This document shows, one piece after another, positions 33,801-45,546 of a DNA stretch of 64,000 nucleotides. This DNA comes from Cryptomeria japonica (Eukaryota; Streptophyta; Pinopsida; Cupressales; Cupressaceae): positions 18,484,285-18,548,284 of the forward strand of contig NC_081413.1 in NCBI RefSeq assembly GCF_030272615.1, read 5' to 3'. Both the position numbers and the translations under genes were made by a program. Within the stretch, counting starts at the first letter, position 1. Every line of letters starts with the position of its first letter. The notes beneath the pieces were generated by a model. It saw nothing but the letters and a program-made list of their open reading frames with translations. It was not told the origin of the DNA and made no database searches.

Positions 33801-34926
33801 CAGATAACAAAGATATGGTTTGCAGGTTAAGGAAAGCTTTGTATGGGTTGAAGCAAGCTCCAAGAGCTTGGTATGCTAGATTAGATAAATACCTTTTGAA
33901 GATTGGTTTTTATAAAGGTAATGCTAACAACAATTTATACTATAAAGTGACTAATGATGATATCTTGGTTATAGAAGTTTTTGTTGATGATATAAGCTTT
34001 GGAGGAGAAGATGGATTATGTAAAGACTTTTCTATTGAAATGCAACAAGAATTTGAAATGTCTATGATTGGAGAGATAAAATTCTTTTTAGGATTGTAGA
34101 TTTTACAAACCCATAAAGGTATATTCTTGAGTCAATCTAAGTACTTGAAGGAGTTGCCAAAGAAATTTGGGATGGAGAACTCTAAACTGGTAAGCACACC
34201 TATGACTACAAATGACAAATTATCACTAAGGGATGAATCTACACCTGTTAATCTGACTAGGTACAAATCTATGATAGGAGCTCTACTGTATTTGACACAA
34301 ACAAGACCTGATATTATGAATGTAGTATGCATTGTTTCAAGATTTTAGAGTAATCCTAAAGAAAATCATGAATCAACAGTAAAAAGGATTTTCCGGTACA
34401 TACAAGGCACTGCAAATCTTGGCCTATGGTATCCTAGAGATAAAAACTTTGAATTAAGTGCATACACAAATGCAAATTAGGTAGGAGATGTAGATGACAA
34501 AAAGCACCACCAACGGAGCATTTTTTCTTGGCAGCAAATTAATTTCTTAGTTGAGTAAGAAACAAAGTTGCACATCTTTATCAACAATAGAACTAGAATA
34601 TGTTGCAGTAGCAACTAACTGTACACAGGTATAATGGCTTAGGCAAATGTTGAAGGACATAAAGGTAAAATGCAAAGAACCTATAACTATCTATTGTGAT
34701 AATACAACAACAATTGATATATCTAAGAGTACTACATTCTAAAACTAAACATGTTTCTATCAAACTGAATTTTCTGAAAGAGAATGTTGAAGCAAAAGAA
34801 GTAAAGCTAGTTTATGTGAATACTAAAGAACAGATTGCAGATATTTTCACTAAGCCTTTGCCTAAGGAGACTTTTGAATATCTCAGAGATCAGCTTGGGG
34901 TCATACCCCCACTAGTAGTGACTTAG
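30819..34926 (+). pseudogene. gag-pol: Copia-3 gag-pol, broken
   Basis: Gag begins PKLDGTNYGIWKIRM right after the deletion scar. In-frame TAA near 30993 and at 31452. The zinc knuckle is CFNYNKIGHMASRC (about 31608), with the second Cys changed to Tyr. A frameshift around 31810-31880 moves to protease NEWIIDSGCSHHMTGD. Integrase has LWHKRLCHVNFD, LRSDQGGEF and APRTPQQDGVVERKN, interrupted by TAA at 32510. RT lies at 33299-34099 ([21 protein letters not shown]). RNase H is heavily damaged with several stops and a second frameshift before 34696. Not functional. Domain order and motifs place it near Copia-2. Confidence 0.9.
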
Positions 34927-35280
34927 ACAGTTGATGTTTGTCATCAACTGGTAGAACTAACAGAGAAATCTTTTACTCTAGCTTTGATGAGGAGAGCTAC
35001 TTCGTAGGGTGAGTAGTTGGTATACTGAATAAGTTGGTATTTTATATTTGAACATAGTTTTTGTATTGATTTGGAATTTGATGTCAATGGGGGAGATATT
35101 GATATGGAAAAACACATGTTACTCCTAGGGGGAGAGACTTTATCCCTTGGGGAGAGATTGTTATTTTGGGAGAATTTTTTTTCTAGTTATGATCTCTTTT
35201 GGGAGATTGTTGGTTTTTGGTATTTGGCATTTCTGTTTTGGCACTTTGATGTTTTTTCCATCTTGTGTTGCCATCAATAC

Positions 35281-35293
35281 CAAAGGGGAAGAT
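35281..35293 (+). other. Copia-3 polypurine tract
   Basis: CAAAGGGGAAGAT abutting TGTTGGTATT. Confidence 0.85.
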
Positions 35294-37860
35294 TGTTGGT
35301 ATTTTGGATATGTTGATATGGTTTTGTCATTGATGTCAACACTTATCAACTCTGGCACTTGGAGAATTGGCAACGTTCACCGACAAGTAAGTGACTTATG
35401 CACAGTCACCAGTATCTTGTTTGCCGACATGATATATTGTTCACTGACACTTGGAATGACATAGTAAACATTTGGTTATGTCGAAGACATCATTTGGACA
35501 CTTTGTCCTAGAAGATTTGTTCATTGGTATATTTGTGTTTGCATATTTGCTATTACCGGTAAATAGGTCCAGGATAAACACCGGCAGGCTTATCTATTCC
35601 AGATCAACATGACACACTATGAAGATGATTTATTATTGTTGTAAATGCATTAAGCTGACATGTTGAATCAAATATTGCATCGGTTATTGTTTTACTTGTA
35701 AATTATTTTTATTGTAATATCTTTTGTAAAGCCGACCTATACATTTTGGTCCTAGGCTTCGGTATATATGTAAGATCTTATTTGTAAGACCGATGTACGG
35801 ATGTGAAGAAAGGATTGTAATTTAGTATATGCAAGAATAAGTAGAGATATACACACAAACATCATTTGAAGGTTGAAGGAAGGTTTTGTGAAGGCATATC
35901 GAAACTGAACTGGTAATGAATCCAACATATGAAGATGTTATTTTGAGCAGTACATCATTATTGGATTTAACCATCCAATTGTAGTCAGTGTGACTCCCAT
36001 TTGTGTTTGAGTAGTGAGCTGTAGGTGCTTGGCCTTTCTGCATTTGCAGACCCCCTATTGTATACACATACTATTTGTAATAGTATCATCTGATTGTGGG
36101 TAAGGTTTCCCATCGTGGTTTTTCCCCTTACAGGGGTTCCACATACAAATACTGGTGTTATGTGTTGTGGATGTTATTGTCTTTCTGTTTTATGCATTAA
36201 TCTTTACCGGTACTGTAATTGTTGGCAATATTGCATTATAACAGACAATGAAAGATTGTTGGCATTTCTTAAGGATATTGAGAAGGTTGTTGATGATTAT
36301 AGATATAATTGATTAAAGATGTTTTACTGTCTTGATATTATTATTTTGTCATTGATGTCAAGAAATTGATTTTCTAATATATTATGATGTTGCCATATCT
36401 TGAGAAGTATGATATGAAGATTATAAAGATGTCGGTAAAAGACACAGGAAAGAATATGATGAATAAGGTATTCAATGGGCAACTACTACCGAGTCAGATA
36501 ATGATGAGATCATGATGTTTTAGATTATTTTAACATCATACATATGTTGTAAATTGTAAAGGTTAATACTATACTATGTTATCAAGCAAAGAACCTAGTT
36601 GGTAAACCCTAAGGTTATCGCTATCGGTTAATGAAGGCGGAATGTCTACCGAGTGAAGTTTAGTATTCACCGAGTTGTAACTGAGCTATAATAGAATGCA
36701 TTGAATGTTTATATGCGGTATTTAATGAAGGAAGCTGATGAGCTAGAGCGGATCAAATGATTGGTAAGCCGTGGAAGAAGTTTGTTAATGAATCTAAGGC
36801 AATGGAAAGTCGGCATGAAGATCTACAGCTCAGATTGAACCGCAATACCTTGGCACAAGTTCCAAGACTATTATGCAAGTTCCAAGGTGGGGTAAAACAA
36901 TTTCAGATCGAAAGATGCATTGAACCTGGACAAGATTGAAGATCTGATGGCTATGATTGATCATGGGAAATGTGATCAAGGAGATTAAGCAGTTACCTAA
37001 TTATTTATAAATAGGAAACTATTGATAAATAATGTATGCGGGCAAGTGTATGCATAGGGATGCTACATAGTGATTACCAAGCATAGAAGCTTGAAGACCT
37101 GTTAGAATAATAGAGTATAGAAACCTAGCAGATAGACAAGATTAGTTCTATGTCTAGATTGTATTGAACAAATAGGAATCTGCTTTAGCATTTCAGATGT
37201 GAAGTTGCAGATAGATTTTTATTACTGTTATTTTGTGAAAGTGACAGAAAATCTCTTAATCGAGTGGACTTAACAGTCTTATATGTAAATCCTCTAGCAA
37301 GGTGACCTTCTGATTGAGTGTTTTGAAATCCTTTGACAAGGTCACTTCTAACAAAGTGAAGATCCTAACAGATCTGAGGGAAATCCCTTAACCGAGTCAC
37401 ATCTAGCAATGTGTTTGTAATCTTTAATAGGATTTGCTTTTAACCGAGCATACTCTAGAAGAGTATATTTCTTAGTGGGTCCAAAATCCCACAGTGGTTT
37501 CTCCCTATTTGGGTTTCCACGTTAAATCTGGTGTTATGAGGTTTATATTGTTCATATGCTTTTGAGTTTGCATGTTTGACAGTTTTGGATATATGACTGA
37601 TATATATGTTACCAAGGTTGAATCTGATGTTTTTATGGATGATTAAGTTTGTATGATTCACCCCCCCCTCTCATCTTGTTGGCTATTGGATCTGTACTTA
37701 TATTAAGTATCAGAACTATCAGCAATTAACTGATAAACTATCTATTGGCATTAACTTTGGTTTATCAGTATTAAGCATTAAGTTTGGTTAAGTTTTTTTT
37801 GGTTTGAATTTATTAGACAACTAATTCACCCCCCCTCTTAGTTGTCTCCGGGACCTAACA
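35294..37860 (+). repeat. Copia-3 3' LTR, interrupted
   Basis: 35294-36219 then 37727-37860, about 1060 bp when rejoined, ending GGGACCTAACA. The interruption is the solo LTR at 36220-37721 with its target copy. Confidence 0.88.
36220..37721 (+). mobile_element. Solo LTR of the Copia-2 family
   Basis: 1502 bp, TGTTGGCAAT...AACTATCA, colinear with the 1.49-kb Copia-2 LTRs throughout. Flanked by GTAAT (36215-36219) and GCAAT (37722-37726), one transition apart. It probably arose by recombination between the LTRs of a full element. Confidence 0.93.
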
Positions 37861-38754
37861 TTGACTACAAGAAATCTTTGGAATACAATTCGGAAAGAAG
37901 ATTGAACTACCGGTATATATAGCATCTCCTATGCCTGAGTACAGTTTCAGTTAAGCTTAATATCAGAGGTCTTAAACCTCTTACTCAAACCCAATTCGAT
38001 CACCTATGATCGACCAAATCCTTTGCATATGATTAAAACTTTATTCTCACACAGATAATCCCATAACCCATAACCCATGATTGATAATCTACAAAGAGAT
38101 CTTATATCATATTTATACCAACCCGTGACCTAAACAATTAGGTTGGCCACCTAAAAGATAATACAATAAATCCATTACATAAACCCACAAACCAATGATA
38201 ATCCAAGTCGGTCTAAGACTGAACAACATTAACCAAATAATAAATCCAATCGGTAACACATCAGGAGAATCTACCAACATGTTACATAAACCGATCCATA
38301 ACTTAACAAAATAGCACTGGACCTAAATAGGTTGCCATAAGATAAATGCAACACCACCGATAAAATGGAACACAAACATAATAACCATCAACATCATGAG
38401 GACCTTATAGAAGCCACACCAACACCACTTGCCAAATCCATCAAAAGATCTTCAACAAAGCTCTATGGGTAAAACCCTTTCCAGTAACCAAAAGGCTTAC
38501 TAGAACATATGATAGCTTCCAGATCACTAAATCCCAAACCAATTGAGTGTGACACACACATGAATGACCAAAACAAACCAATTCCACCAAACTAAACATA
38601 CTAGAGAATACCAGAGATGATCTCCAGATCAATGTAGTGTCCACCCTTGACTTGACTTGTTTTGACTAGAGTTGAATTTTAGTTCATGCATGATAGAAAT
38701 TATTGGGCATAGGCTATTTCAGATGATTTATATGATGTTGATACTATCATTATT

Positions 38755-39423
38755 GATCATTTGATTTATTAGACACTATATACTTATTATGTGATTGATT
38801 ATCAAAAGACTATATTGATCATGTGATTTGAGGAGCATAATTGTTGATGGATTTTACATGTACTATAATCATGAATTATACTAAGTATGCACTTGATGAT
38901 GTTTTTATGTACTGACTAGATTTAATGATTATTTATGATGAGTTGATCTTATGGTGTGTTTGATTATTGTATGACTATCTTCAGGATAGAGACAATGCCA
39001 TATCACTCATTGCGAGCGGGATGTGTCGTTGCGATTCTCTAACCCTTGTCTGTTATAATATTATATGCATATGTCGTATCGTTGCTTTGTGGATGCAAGA
39101 TTTGCAATTACTAGAAACTGATTGCACCTAGCTCCACAGGTCTGAGCATTTCTTTAAATCCCAATGGTATGTGGTTCGGAGTTGGCACAAGCTCCCCTCA
39201 CATACTCTAGGTCTAATTTGTTCATTGTGAGTTGTTAGCGTCTTGGCGCAATTCACCATGTCAGTTAGTAAGCTTGTCACTTCATTTACTAAGCTTGAGG
39301 ATACATAGGTAGGATGAGTGAGCAGTAAGGCATGGTTGCAGCTCAATAAAAACATAGAAAGCCTCTTCAAATGATGATAGAGTAGAGAACAATAGTATAT
39401 CTCATTGTGTAAGGAATGGTCTT
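38755..39423. other. AT-rich DNA, nothing recognised
   Basis: No ORF or repeat match that I can support. Confidence 0.5.
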
Positions 39424-39669
39424 TTGATTGTTCTTAATTGGCACATTCAATGCATTTTGACACAAGTTTGGGTTCTCTTGGATTCCTTTCAATCATATAG
39501 TATCTCACACACATATAGAGAAGGCAATAGGTTAGCTGACAACCTAGCAAATATGGGGTGCAATAACATAGAAGTAGACTCAACAATTGATGATATTTAC
39601 TTAAAAATATTTCCTCATCTGGAAGACATTGTGAAGGAGGAATTGTGTTTAACAAAGACAAGAAACTAA
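39424..39669 (+). pseudogene. RNase H-like (RVT_3) C-terminal fragment
   Basis: Contains SYSISHTYREGNRLADNLANMG, the last strand and helix of the RNase H-like domain with the conserved REGN..AD motif, in an open frame ending at 39669. The N-terminal half (DG.. and E motifs) is absent here. Probably from a LINE or a related domesticated gene. The fragment at 17310-17574 is the other half of such a domain on the opposite strand; whether they once formed one copy is unknown. Confidence 0.55.
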
Positions 39670-40404
39670 CAAGCGATATATCTTATGAATGTTAGCAAAC
39701 TTTATCATAAATGTTCCTCTCACGGGAATGGAAATTATCAAGGATGATCATCATTATATTGCAAGATTTAAATCTTGCATTCTTTTTATTGATAATAATA
39801 ATAATTATAATCGGTAGGGGGGAAAGATGTGTGTACTTATATTCATCAAAGTTCTAAGAAAACATTTTTTATACGCCTTGTTTCAAATGCAACAAATTTC
39901 ATCTTCTTCAAACAAAGGCGAAATTCAAACAACTCACTGGTGCTTAGGCTATCGTTTGGCACATATGGAGTATATGTCACACAACTATAGGGTGAATGTT
40001 TCAGTTCAACATTGGAAAATGCCTTTCATAGACCATATTTTAGATGAAATCCTAGGGTAAGTGTTTAAAGTTCACAATTCTCAAGTCAGGAAATGTGTGA
40101 AGCAACTAATTGGGGAAATAATTCTATTCCCACAAGCAAGAAGAATCATTTTCCCTTCTCAGTTTCTTTCTACCTTTTTTTATCAAATTCCCTATATTTT
40201 CTGCAATCATTCGATTCTCTTGAGCTAATTACAAGAAGGGTTGTAAGAGAAGAATTCATCCCTAGTAACAAATTATTGCATGTGGTCCAACATTATGATC
40301 TTTGGAGAGGGCAAGCACATATTGGGGGTCTTTTCCCCATCATTTTCTCCTCAATGGTCATGCTTATATCTCAGTGTATGATAATATTAAACATACTTTA
40401 TAAA
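39670..40404. other. No clear gene; possible frameshifted upstream part of the next fragment
   Basis: Short open stretches on the plus strand (for example LLHVVQHYDLWRGQAHIGG near 40275-40330) may belong upstream of the fragment at 40405 in a shifted frame; no family recognised. Confidence 0.25.
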
Positions 40405-40793
40405 TGCAGAGTATTAGGTTCATTCAACAAGCATTGGATAGACACAACCAGGTCATTGGACAAGATATGATAGAAAGAGTTTATAAAAAAGTCAATTCTC
40501 TCTTAATCCCGTTACACCATGATAATGTGGACTCTTCCATTGCTCAGTGTAATCCGGTTGCTCACAATCCTCTTGCTTAGGATAATGTTTCTCCATCCCA
40601 AGGTACTCAAGGTCCTCATGCTCATGACAACATTTAAACTCCAATCTATGACTTGAACAACCCTCCAAGAACGGGGAATATCGATGATTTACAAACAACC
40701 AACAACTCAGAAATGCTGCCTACACAACAAGTTGGGTTCCCTCAGGAGCAGGAAGATGGAAATGAAGTTGACATGAAATCCATGGAAGACTGA
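40405..40793 (+). pseudogene. C-terminal fragment of an unidentified, probably transposon-related protein
   Basis: One plus-strand frame reads IRFIQQALDRHNQVIGQDM and VYKKVNSLLIPLHHDN, then a low-complexity Asn/Gln/Pro-rich tail to a TGA at 40791. Two internal stops (about 40578 and 40636) show decay. The helical first part and disordered tail give no family. It lies 0.8 kb from the CACTA-type end and may belong to that element. Confidence 0.3.
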
Positions 40794-40999
40794 GGATAAT
40801 TATGATAAATTCTTTTTTGTGTGGGTAATATGTGAAGACTATTTTGCAACTGCATCCTCTACAATTTTATCAACTTCAGCAATTTGATATAATGGCCATT
40901 TTGTTTTGTATAGAATCACTATGTGATTTTGGCCAATTGAACTATTTTGGCCATGTATGCTCTTTGAACCAAACTTTGTAATTTATTATATTATATTAA

Positions 41000-41609
41000 T
41001 ATATTCTATTATTATATTTTTGCAATAGCATTCATTTGAGCAAATATATATATTTTAAAAAAATATAGCATTTTTGTCATAATTTCAATGAGCACATACT
41101 GACAAACCCCTTAAATCATCCGACGAAGTTGCTGCATGCACGATGAAATTTTTTTCGTCATAAAGACTTGTTACATGTCGTCAAAATTATGACGAACAAC
41201 CACAAAATTTCGATGAGTTCTCTATATGCACGATGATATTTTTGTCGTAATTGCAATGATATACTAAAAAGAGTCTGACAAAATTGTTGTATGCGTGACG
41301 ATGTTTATGTTGTAATATATTCTCTACATTGTCAAAATTGTGACGAACTTTTGGCACTTTTTCAACGTTTGATAAGAGACATTTTGCAATCTTTGTGGTT
41401 TTTTTCATCGCAAGATGGACAAATTTTTTGTCTCTTTTCCAACGTAAAATGGTCATATTTTTGGTGGCATTTTTTGATGGTTCTTTGTCGGGGTTTCGAC
41501 TAATTACAACACGTAAAAAAAATGATGAAATCTTTTTTGGCCTTTCGTCAGAAAGTTTGTTGAAGTTTCAACAAACATTCGTCAGAAAGTGGTGCCAAAT
41601 ACAATAGTG
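41000..41609 (-). mobile_element. Terminal region of a CACTA-type DNA transposon
   Basis: The end at 41609 reads, from the outside in on the minus strand, CACTATTGTATTTGGCACC. Inside are many subterminal GACGA/TCGTC motifs, several as inverted pairs such as GTCAAAATTATGAC (about 41180) and GTCAAAATTGTGAC (about 41330), and TTCGTCAGAAAG twice (41546 and 41578). Such subterminal arrays bind the TNPA-like protein in CACTA elements. Outside it, the Copia-4 reverse transcriptase reading stops abruptly, so it is an insertion edge. I found no matching opposite end in the window. Confidence 0.6.
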
Positions 41610-44600
41610 AATAAAAATTTCTATTTGTAGTTCCTTTCCTGAAGCTTTGTTGTAACAAATATTTGTTCAATCTGGCATACCATGCTCTAGGTGCTTGTTT
41701 GAGTCCATACAATACCTTATTTAATCTACAAAACATGTTCAGATCTTTTGACAATATAAATCCATCTAGTTGTTCAATGCATACTTCTTCTTATAGTTCT
41801 CCATTCAAAAATGTTGCCTTAACATCCATATGATATACTTTGAAGTTCTTGTAGGTAGAAAAATCAAGAAACATTCTAATAGCTTCCATCCTAGAGCAAC
41901 TGCAGAAAACTTTTCTTCAAAATCAATACCTTCTACTTGACAATAGTCTTTACATACCAATCTTTCCTTGTTCCTCGTAACTTGTCCATGTTTATTTAGT
42001 TTGTTTCGAAACACCCACTTAGTTCCTATCACATTTTTTTCCACCACTCTAGGCACTAGCTCTCAAGTCTGATTATTTTGTATCTGATTCAATTCTTCTT
42101 CCATTTATTTTACCCAAATTTCTTATTTACTCATTTCTTCAGACAATTTAGGTTCAATGAGTAAAATAAAATAGCAATTAGTTTGCTCATTTACCTCTGT
42201 AACACTTCTTGTCTGAACTCCTTTGTTCTTTTCTTCGATTATTTGATCTTTTGAATGATTCCTTTGCACATATTTTAGGGTCTTGATTGCTTGTTCTAGT
42301 TCTTCTTTATATTCTCCTATTTGATCTGATTTTTCCTCATTATTTCCTTCCACATCCTTCTTTTTGTCTACAACAATAGGAATGATCTCAAATTAGGTCT
42401 CTTGAATAGGTTTGGGGGCAATGTGATTCCACACTTCACATACTTTCACATTTGTACTTTCCACTATCTTGTTTAGTCTCTTATTGTAACACTGGTAGGC
42501 CTTGCTAATCATACCATATCCCAAAAATATTCCTTCATCTACTCTGGTATCAAACTTTCCAAGGTCATTCTCATCCCTTTTGATATAGTACTTCTAAAAA
42601 TTCTAAAATATTTCATAGTAGGTGGTCTTCCATTCTAAAATTTATAAGGTGTCTTAGTATGATTTACTCTTATCTGAACCCTATTAACAATGTAAATAGT
42701 AGTATGCATAGCTTCTTTCCAATACACATTAGCCAAGTTAGCATCTTTCACCATAATTCTATCCATCTCAATAACAATTCGATTCTTCCTTTTTACCACA
42801 CCATTTTACTAATGAGTTCTTGGAGCAGAAAAATGTCTCCTAATACCATATTTCTCAAAAAAATTGTCAAATTTATTTGAAGTAAACTCTCCACCTCTAT
42901 CATATTTCAAGCACTTGATTCTAGCATCAAGTTGATTTTCTATCATTGACTTGAAAACTTTAAATCTTTCAAAATATTCGTATTTTTCTCAAAAATAGGT
43001 AACCCATGTCATCCTAGAATAATCATCAATGGGTAACATAAAGTATATTTCTCTATTAAGTCCACTTTTCCTTGTGGGACTCACATATTTGTATGAATTA
43101 TCTACAATGGATATAACGTAGAATACTCCTTGTTCTTGAAACTTCTAATTTTCTGCTTCCCTAACTAACATTCCTTGCACACAATGTCAATAGGCTTGGT
43201 AATCTTTGGTAAATCTCTTACTACCTTAAAGTTAATAATATTCATCATGTTATCAAAGTTAACATGTCCCATCCTCTTATGCCATAACCAAAATTTATTT
43301 CTCTAATTTAGATAACATCTGTTTCCACTTCCGTCCTTTATATAATAAACATTTTCTCTTTTCCTAATTTCTCCTGCTACCGAATTTCCAATTTTTCCTT
43401 TTTTGATCATACATCTGGTATTGGTGAACACAAATTCATAGCCTATATTGCATATCTAACTAACACTCAACAAACTATGTCTCAAACTTTCTATATAATA
43501 TAAATTCTAATTTTATGCGTACCATCAATTGAGATACTTCCTATTCCACAAATAGATGTAGCTTCCTCTCCTACAAATTTCACTATTTCACCATCATACT
43601 TCTTGAGATTGATAATCTTGTCTTTATCTTTGTTCATGTGATTTGAGCATCCATAATCAGTGATCCACGATCTTGGTTCAACTTTAGCATGTAGTGCAGT
43701 CTTCTCTTCTGGTTTTCCAGACCTAGCTTGATTCTTCTCTTCTATAGCCAAGAATAAATATTCTTCATTTGAGTCTTCAAAATATTCCTTTTTAGACGAA
43801 TGTGCCTCATAGAGGAAAAACTCTTTTTCCCTTTATCTCTATCATTTGTTCTTTTCTTAAAAGCATGTCTTCCATATCTACTTTTCTTTTCATCATCATC
43901 ATCAATTTTTTTGTAGTCTTCTTTATATATATATTTAGAAGCATAAGGACCAATTATTCCACAATCAAATAATTTTAAGGGCAACTTACTTTTGTACTTT
44001 CTAGTTCCTCTCTTCAACATTCTTATTAAGTTTTCTTAAATCTCATCCAGGTTCTCACTTGTTTTCATTTTATCTCTTGATATCCTTGAAACATTAAATG
44101 CAACTTCTCTCTAATATAATTTTATATCTTTCATCTCTCCAATTTCATAGGCAAACAACGTTCCAACAAGTTGATCAATTGACTAGTTATTTAGTTCATG
44201 ACATTCTTTAATAGTACACTTCTTCTGTTTTTAGGGTTTGGTTAATGCAAATAAGATATTTTTGATAACATCACTTTCTTCTATCACTTCACCAATAGGT
44301 CAGATAGCCTTTGTGGTATCATGTACTCTATGTATGTAGTTCTTAACACTTTCATCATCAACCATTTTGAAACTTTCAAATTTCTACTTCAGGTTCAAAA
44401 TTCTTTCTTGCTAGGTCTTCAGATCACCTTCATATGCATAATACAACTTGTTCTAGATTCTCTTAGCTTCTTCATTCCTTTAACCTTGCCAAGTAATTCA
44501 TCACTAAGACAAATGATAAGTATTTTTCTAGCTTTTGCCTCTTGAGCCTTAATTTCATCCAGAGTTGATGGTCCATTTTGAGGTCATTGATAACTTGTCC

Positions 44601-44710
44601 GAATAATCTCTCAGATTCTAATTTGCAATGCTTCCAAGTAATATTCCTATGTAATTTTTGTTCCATTTGATGCTGGAGCATCCCCGGTTCACAACAATCT
44701 TGCATCAACC
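41610..44710 (-). pseudogene. gag-pol: Copia-4 gag to RT, heavily decayed
   Basis: From right to left: Gag (start near 44708), a ruined zinc knuckle around 43930-43990 (FDCGIIGPYASKY), protease RSWITDYGCSNHMNKD near 43650 with the catalytic DSG changed to DYG, integrase pieces about 42480-43300 with many stops, and RT at 41610-42056 ([36 protein letters not shown]). Stops and frameshifts are numerous. The most degraded of the Copia elements here, consistent with being an old layer. Confidence 0.82.
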
Positions 44711-45530
44711 AAAAAAAATTTCTTTTCTGTTTTGTTTTCTGTTTGCAGTTTCAATTTTCCTTTCTGTGTGTCCCAATTTTAGCTCACCGGTTCCTGTGGA
44801 GCTGGATTCTACTTGAAGACTTGATCATCCTATTTGGTTTCTAACCACATCTCATTTGGATGACTTTCCTGGAAGATATCGCTACTGGTTTCCTTGATAG
44901 TTTCTTTTTACCGGTTGTTCCTTTTTTATCGGTTGCCTGAGACCTATTCTTGTGATCTACCAAAACCCATTCCAAAGCTTGTGGAGCCTTGGACGTTTAT
45001 CTCAATGTTGCTTGGCCTATGGCCGACCATTTGCATTTCAGCCTTTGGATTTTCTGTAGGAATCTCTTGACGGAGGCTGACCTCATTTATTTTTGCACGT
45101 TAGGGTTTTGATTATTTTTGGGCTGACCAGATCCTTTTGGATCGATATATATATTTGTAATCATGCTTTAGAATGAAATCAACCAGAGCGTTAAGGAGTA
45201 TCAGATAGATATACTGTGCCTAGATCTTTTGATTCAAGGTCCCGGTGTGACCTATTCTACTAGGCTTGTGTGTTGATATGTTGTAACCCGGTTGCTACCA
45301 GTTGGATGTAATTAACTTTCATACAATAAAACTATTTGTTATGCATTGCCTCCATCATATCTCTATTTTTCCGTTGTGTTAACTCTTGCTGACTAGTTTG
45401 GACTGATCTCCTCAAGGTCCCTCCTCACCGGTGACTTCTTCACCATCAAACATGGGTGCTTTAACATGAAGGTCCTGCGTTATTTCTAGATCTACCTCAA
45501 GCAATTAAGCTTTCAAAAAATGAACCAACA
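44711..45530. other. Copia-4 leader region, non-coding
   Basis: Lies between primer site and gag. No ORF. Contains several ACCGGT boxes and, on the plus strand, a stretch resembling a transcript 3' end (AATAAAAC near 45326), so it may hold an unrelated insert. Confidence 0.35.
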
Positions 45531-45541
45531 CTCTTATACCA
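45531..45541 (-). other. Degenerate Copia-4 primer-binding site
   Basis: Minus-strand TGGTATAAGAG, one change from TGGTATCAGAG. Confidence 0.55.
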
Positions 45542-45546
45542 ATTTT

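Larger units (their letters stand above)
29900..37860 (+). mobile_element. Copia-3: decayed Copia element
   Basis: 5' LTR 29900-30811, 3' LTR 35294-36219 plus 37727-37860. Target duplication TTGGC (29895-29899) against TTGAC (37861-37865), one transition apart. The junction of the 5' LTR to gag has lost the LTR end, primer site and first Gag residues. The 3' LTR is split by a solo LTR. 34927-35280 is a non-coding stretch rich in GGGGGAGA, leading to the polypurine tract. Confidence 0.9.
29580..38749 (-). mobile_element. Probable minus-strand Copia-type solo LTR, split by Copia-3
   Basis: The left part (29580-29899) begins TGTTAGAATCC with a GGGGGGGGTGAT block and ACGTGGAAAATCTCAATGAGG, the reverse complement of the U5 and R landmarks of plant Copia LTRs. 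The right part resumes at 37866 and appears to end at TACTATCA (38749). TTATT flanks both ends (29575-29579 and 38750-38754), a perfect 5-bp duplication. Net length without Copia-3 is about 1.2 kb. The right end rests mainly on the duplication, and TTATT is common in AT-rich DNA. Confidence 0.45.

Noticed and set aside
39424-41000. Complete LINE
   Set aside because: No reverse transcriptase, endonuclease or poly-A tail visible; only an RNase H-like fragment.
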